DNA from: Nereocystis luetkeana
Taxonomy: Eukaryota > Sar > Phaeophyceae > Laminariales > Laminariaceae
NCBI GenBank assembly: GCA_031213475.1
Contig: JARUPZ010000009.1
Span: 8,341,601 to 8,405,600, forward strand
DNA: 64,000 nt
Reading direction: 5' to 3'
Shown: in pieces, positions 59,867-64,000 of the stretch
Position numbering within the stretch: the first letter of the stretch is position 1
Layout of the letters: each line of letters begins with the position of its first letter
The notes under the pieces: generated by a model
What the model saw: the letters and a program-made list of their open reading frames with translations, nothing else
Databases searched by the model: none
What the model was told of the DNA's origin: nothing
Position numbers and translations under genes: made by a program

Positions 59867-60012
59867 CAACAGTAGTTCGTACAGTAGTACGTACGTGGTA
59901 AATTTTCCTTCGTGTTCGTTCGTTCAGCACAATACAAAATAATCAGTATGCGCCCAGCATGATGCATCGCAGATATTATGGCTACTGCAGGTATTACCGA
60001 GGTCGCTCCTCA

Positions 60013-60130
60013 TTACTATTACGGGGGTCCATAGTTACTAGGACCTGTGGTATACATAAAAACCTATATATGTAACCATTTTTACTATCCATATTTGGTC
60101 CTATTAACTATGGTCCCCCGTAATAGTGAA
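60013..60130. mobile_element. 118-bp foldback MITE
   Basis: Left arm TTACTATTACGGGGGTCC then ATAGTTACTAGGACC (60,013-60,045). The right arm (60,097-60,130) is its inverted complement, 30 of about 33 positions paired. The 51-bp loop is AT-rich. TACCAGGTA (60,137-60,145) begins 7 bp beyond the right arm. Confidence 0.7.
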
Positions 60131-60169
60131 AAATAATACCAGGTATATTTCAAGTCCTACCACTACTGT

Positions 60170-60564
60170 GACTTGCGAATCGTGGCGGGACGCGACGGGA
60201 AATATTTTTATTGTTTGGCGGAGAAAAAATGACAACGGGACGGTAAAATGAAGACATGAAAAGTTGCCGGGACGGAACAGCGGTTGCACATATTGTCGAC
60301 ACGACGGGACTGTCGAATTCAGCGGTACAGATTTCACGACGGGACGGGACGGAAATAATTCAATCCTCCGGCTGAAAGGGACGGTAAATATAGTTTTCCT
60401 TGGCGGGAAAGGACGGTATATATTTTTCCCCTCGTCGAGACGGGACGGTAATATAAATATATTTTCCCCACGGCGAGGCGGGACGGTATATTTTTTTTTT
60501 TTCGACGGGGCGGCATGGTGAAAAATTTTTCCTCCGTTGAACGGGACGGTAAATATATGCCAGG

Positions 60565-60595
<31 letters not shown>
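60170..60595. repeat. Degenerate GGGACGG array and (TA)n
   Basis: Irregular units of about 35-55 bp of (G)GCGGGACGGTA(A)ATATA with T-rich spacers (TATTTTTCCCC) cover 60,180-60,555. They are followed by TGCCAGGTATATG and a (TA)n tract (60,568-60,594). Related to the array at 62,570-62,870. Confidence 0.75.
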
Positions 60596-60599
60596 TCTT

Positions 60600-61190
60600 T
60601 CCTGCTGCAAGGTCGACGCGTTTGTACGTCAAGACTTTCCCGCACTGATTGTTGCGCGAAGGGAGAGCCGGCTCGACGCAGACGTTTTTCTTCTCGACCC
60701 GCGGTCCGCAAGCCCCGAGAAGTGCTACCACTACACGGGCGACATATTTTCCTTATTTCTCGCCCCCCCTGCCGCAAGTATTGTTGCGGTGCTAGCTCAT
60801 GGCCTAGTGGCTGTGTTCTGATGGTTATTTTTTAATGTGTTTGCGCTGTGGTACTGATTATTGTGGAGGTAGGTAGGTGAAGATAGGTACTGCTGGAGGT
60901 GGTGGCGGCGGCGGTGGTGGTTGTAGTGGCGCTCGCGGCTGATCGATCGACCCCGCCCGTGAGATAGGCATCCATGGCGTCCGTACCAGTCATACAAGAG
61001 ATGCTAGGAGCTACGAGACAGCATTCTCCCCCCTTGACAAGACAGCAACTTTGCCTTGAAACACATACCAGGTATATGCTTTGACAGACACCAAACTACT
61101 AGGCTAAATGTGGAATACATGGCCCTACATCGTTAACAGCGCACCTTGTGAGTCTCGCTTGATGACGTGTCCCGACATCTTTTTGGGCCA
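60600..61190. other. No gene seen
   Basis: Contains a purine-rich (GGT/GGC)n stretch at about 60,893-60,925. TACCAGGTA lies at 61,066-61,074. No recognisable coding content. Confidence 0.4.
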
Positions 61191-61196
61191 TACCAG

Positions 61197-61320
61197 TTGT
61201 TGTTATTAGTTTTTGTTGTTCTCACATTCACTCTCTGAAGGAGGAGTCCGTGGTCACACGAAGGTGCTGGAGCTCTAGGATAATCCAAAAAACGAAAAAA
61301 AAAAAAAAAACGTCTGCTTC
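61197..61320 (+). mobile_element. TIR family A, terminal repeat only (A5)
   Basis: It matches the left end of A3: GTTGTTCTCACATTCACTCT, GAGTCCGTGGTCACACGAAG, GTGCTGGAGCTCTAGGA. It ends in an A run just before element E2. Confidence 0.7.
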
Positions 61321-61351
61321 TGTAGATTGGTGGTGTGACCGTGAGTTGATA

Positions 61352-62345
61352 CACTCAGGCTGTTTCCTATGCGGTTCGATCTCGAGCTTCAGATTTGTAT
61401 TTTTCGATTTCAAAAACGAATGACCCTGCTTATGCAGTCGAAATATGCAAAACCCGACCGGGAATTTTCCGATTTGAGAAGCCGATGACCCAAGTCGTCG
61501 GATGTTTGGCCAAAATCCGATGACCTGGGTCATCAGATTTTGAAATCGAAAAATGGCATGCTCTCTAAAAACAAGATGTTATCCATGACAGGCAACAGCA
61601 GCAGAACGATTGATGAGTTGGAAGGTGACACAGCTGTAGAACACAATTCGATGCGAGTCGACGAGGGAAGAAAAGGCTGAAATCTTCTCGCGATAAAAAT
61701 GAAGGCACGTATCGTAGCGGGAAGGGGGGAGAAGAGCCTGCTATTAATATGTGACCCCGGATCTGAGTTACGAGTTGGAAGGAGAAAGAGAAGAAGACGG
61801 GCGAAAGATAATAAATGGGATAGGAAAAAAAAAATAAAAAAATTGCGACGTTGCCTCGCGCCCGACGCTCGGGCGGCGAGCGGCGCGACCCTCCGTGGAC
61901 AGACGTGAGTTGCCTGGCGCGGTCTCGGGCCTAGAGACCAAGAGAAGCGCACTCGGCACGCACCTCTCCGTGGATACGTACGAGTACTTGTAGGCACAAT
62001 ACACTGCTGTACAGCAGCAGTCAGTCACAACATGGCACCCAAAACACCAAGACAGGTGGCTCTAGCGCACTAGCCACGTCTCTTCGCCGCCAGACCAGAG
62101 ATGGTCAGCCTTGGCTCGGACGCTTAGGTCCTACGCGCACTGCAGCACCCAGGGCGTCTCTTCGCGGCGTCAGACCGCAAAAACAGCAGTTGGTTTCGGC
62201 GTTTGCCCAAATCTCTACACACACAATAAATCTGATATTTCCTCATAGATAGGAAGGCTGTTTCGATTTGCCAACTTCACATCTGAAAATGCTATAGGGC
62301 CAAAATCTGAAGCTCAAAAATAGGAGCGCATAGGAAACGGCCTCA
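61352..62345 (+). mobile_element. TIR family E, copy E2 (complete, carries a SINE)
   Basis: The left end (CAGGCTGTTTCCTATGCGG...GAGCTTCAGATTT) and the right end (AAATCTGAAGCTC...CGCATAGGAAACGGCCTC, 62,300-62,345) are inverted repeats of about 45 bp. The interior matches E1. An internal foldback at 61,486-61,537 pairs GATGACCCA with TGGGTCATC and TCGTCGGAT with ATCCGATGA around GGCC. SINE S2 is inserted at 61,637-61,850, and E1 keeps the uninterrupted sequence. No transposase is seen. Confidence 0.8.
61637..61850 (+). mobile_element. SINE copy S2 (no tRNA head)
   Basis: It matches the body of S1 from CACAATTCGATGCGAGTCGA through GAAGGCACGTATCGTAGCGG to the A-rich tail AAAAAAAAAATAAAAAAA. It sits inside E2, between bases that are adjacent in E1 (GTATAC/CGACGTTGC near 44,625). 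Confidence 0.8.
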
Positions 62346-62569
62346 ACTTTCATTTTTTTGCAAGCTGCGTATTACGTATGCAACTGTTTACTACTGTTGA
62401 TACTGTTATGTACGTCTTCCAATCTTATTAGTATGCGAGTTGTAGTACCTGGTAGTTATATAGGAATACCTACAAAATTTTAGAAAAACTCGATTTTAAT
62501 TTCATTGTTTTCGTGATTCGAGGTGGGAATAGACGGGAACAGACCACCTCGAATGAATGTATCTCGCTG
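62346..62569. other. No gene seen
   Basis: AT-rich spacer. TACCTGGTA lies at 62,446-62,454. Confidence 0.4.
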
Positions 62570-62870
62570 GGGGAGAGGCACGTTATGTCCGCCGGGGCCA
62601 GCGGAACGGGAGGGTAATTTTTCAGTGTCACGGCGGGACGGGACGGTACTGTCCGGTGTCACGGGCGGACGGGGCCGTCATTGCTGGTGTCACGGCGGGA
62701 CGGGACAGTAATTATTCGGGATCACAGCGGGACAGGACGGTAATTTTCGAGGGGAAATATCTTATCGGCGGGGCGGGCGGTATGTGACGACGGTCGGGAA
62801 ATTGGTCGGCGGGACGGGACGGCGAGACCATTTTGATGCTCCGCCGTTACTGGCGTTACCGTCCCGCTAA
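62570..62870. repeat. Degenerate GTCACGGCGGGACGGGACGG array
   Basis: Units of about 36-40 bp: GTCACGGCGGGACGGGACGG then TA(A)TT(A/T)TTC-like spacers, at about 62,627, 62,657, 62,689 and 62,722, with more decayed units either side. The right end (GTTACCGTCCCGCTAAAATA, 62,849-62,868) is inverted relative to the array, as at 43.8 kb. Confidence 0.75.
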
Positions 62871-63014
62871 AATACCGTGATAAGCCTTGAAACATTTCAA
62901 CCTGTTGCAAAGTCATATTCCCTGAGTTTAAATACCTTCCCTTAGCCGGGTTAAAGTGTATCAGTGCGAAGAATGATGGTGTATCTTGTCCTATTGACCC
63001 GGGTAGAATCCAGA

Positions 63015-63275
63015 GGAGTCACTGGGATATAGATTTGATAAATTGTTGAGAGGGCCTTGCAGCGTGGGTAGGCACAATTCGATGCGAGTCCAAGAGGGAA
63101 GAAAAGGCTGCAATCTTCTCGCGTTAAAAATTAAGGCACGTACCGTAGCGGGGAGGGGGGAGAAGAGCCTGCTATATGTCCCCGGATCTGAGGTACAAGC
63201 GGGAAGGAGAGAGAGTAGAAGATGTGCGAAGAAAATGAATGGGATGAGAAAAATAAAATAAAAAACATCTGATGA
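63015..63275 (+). mobile_element. SINE copy S3 (no tRNA head)
   Basis: It matches S1 from ATTGTTGAGAGGGCCTTGCA through GGCACAATTCGATGCGAGTC to the tail AGAAAAATAAAATAAAAAAC. The tRNA-like head is missing. Confidence 0.75.
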
Positions 63276-63784
63276 TGCATTCTTGACAAGGAAGTGCACA
63301 ATTGTACCTGGTAACAGGTATAGAATATGCGCGAAGTGCGTATCGAACAATTTGTAACCAAGGTATAATCTCAAATACCGAGTATATAGTGTAGACGAAA
63401 CGTATTACTCAGCTTGGAAAGTTGAATATCAAATTCAGTTGACCTGGGAGCTGACAGCTGACGTATTAGATATTTTCCCAAAATAACAACAATGGAAAGG
63501 AAGAGAACATTTTTCTTCACATTCATATATATGTATGTGCCTGTTAATCCGTTGATCCGAGGAGATGCGTCATTTCCCTCCGTCCTTAATCTCACTCTGT
63601 TTATATGTAGCATTATTGGTCCTTTAATTTACGTACATACCACGTATATACAAAGCTCGGTCATTTCGAATGTTCGCAACGTCCCCTGCGCGGGCAGGAA
63701 TGATACGTACTTCGTTTTGTATTGTCTACCAGGTGTGATAAATTGTCGATATGTCGTATACCGTGCTCGCTGCTTCCAGTATGG
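63276..63784. other. No gene seen
   Basis: Short frames only. TACCTGGTA at 63,305-63,313 and a TACCAGGTG at 63,727. Confidence 0.4.
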
Positions 63785-64000
63785 TGTGTGTGTGTGTGTT
63801 CTTCACATTGAACCGTTCTTTCTACCCGTCGACATACGCAATCTATGAAATAGTGAAACGAAAAGAAACAATCAAAGATAAACAAAAACAAGGTAGACAA
63901 ATCGAAAGAGAAAAAATATGAAAAATGAAAGCAAAATCTAAGAGAAACAATCTGTCGTGCCCCCCCCTCGCAGGCGAGGTGGCCAACACAGAAAAATAAA
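63785..64000 (-). repeat. Dispersed repeat family C, copy C5 (inverted, internal deletion)
   Basis: The complement matches C2 from GGTTTAATGTGAAGAACACA inward, then jumps from GTCGAC directly to the CATAGATTGCGTA region and the T-rich stretch, skipping about 150 bp of core. It continues past the right edge of the window. Confidence 0.7.

Overview
The window reads as repeat-rich nuclear DNA of a eukaryote. There are no operons, a spliced gene with a GTGAGT donor is visible, and several classes of transposable element lie among degenerate tandem repeats. A sulfotransferase-like gene with a signal peptide, a DIRS-type retroelement and the overall texture would suit a brown alga or another stramenopile, but that assignment is inference. 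Very little of the 64 kb looks like host coding sequence. The only good host-gene candidate is the two-exon sulfotransferase-like gene at 33.5-36.1 kb, minus strand.

Layout: 1-15.7 kb is one uninterrupted satellite array of about 180 monomers of about 87 bp. It has a constant half, three interchangeable variable halves, and long recent duplications (1,750 bp in tandem; a block of about 1.25 kb repeated 5.24 kb away). 15.7-17.4 kb is a compound repeat built around (GACA)n tracts. 18.8-20.6 kb holds degenerate palindromic repeats and a pair of direct repeats with a 21-bp palindrome. 20.65-25.2 kb is a broken DIRS-type tyrosine-recombinase retroelement on the minus strand (gag-like, RT, RNase H, recombinase). 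26.05-28.1 kb is a 242/387-bp tandem array. 29.06-30.87 kb is an older, heavily decayed relative of the same retroelement group.

32-46 kb is lower in repeats. It holds the sulfotransferase-like gene, a small MITE family (three copies, one in that gene's intron), a decayed transposon-type coding region at 38.1-39.4 kb, a small LINE fossil and a GC-rich array. 46-64 kb is a dense nest of mobile DNA. It contains a tRNA-derived SINE family (three copies), a TIR family 'A' that forms a palindrome with arms of about 1 kb, a second TIR family 'E' with a SINE inserted in one copy and the empty site kept in the other, a 1.44-kb TIR element that may carry a captured ORF, an open but 5'-truncated LINE ORF, a 118-bp foldback element and two arrays of GGGACGG-type repeats.

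The least expected signal is a near-palindromic 9-mer, TACC(A/T)GGTA. I count 13 exact copies, 11 of them in the last 27 kb, where chance would give about half a copy in the whole window. In two places a related repeat copy lacks it, so it behaves like a small insertion or excision footprint. All copy numbers, alignments and boundaries here were made by eye.
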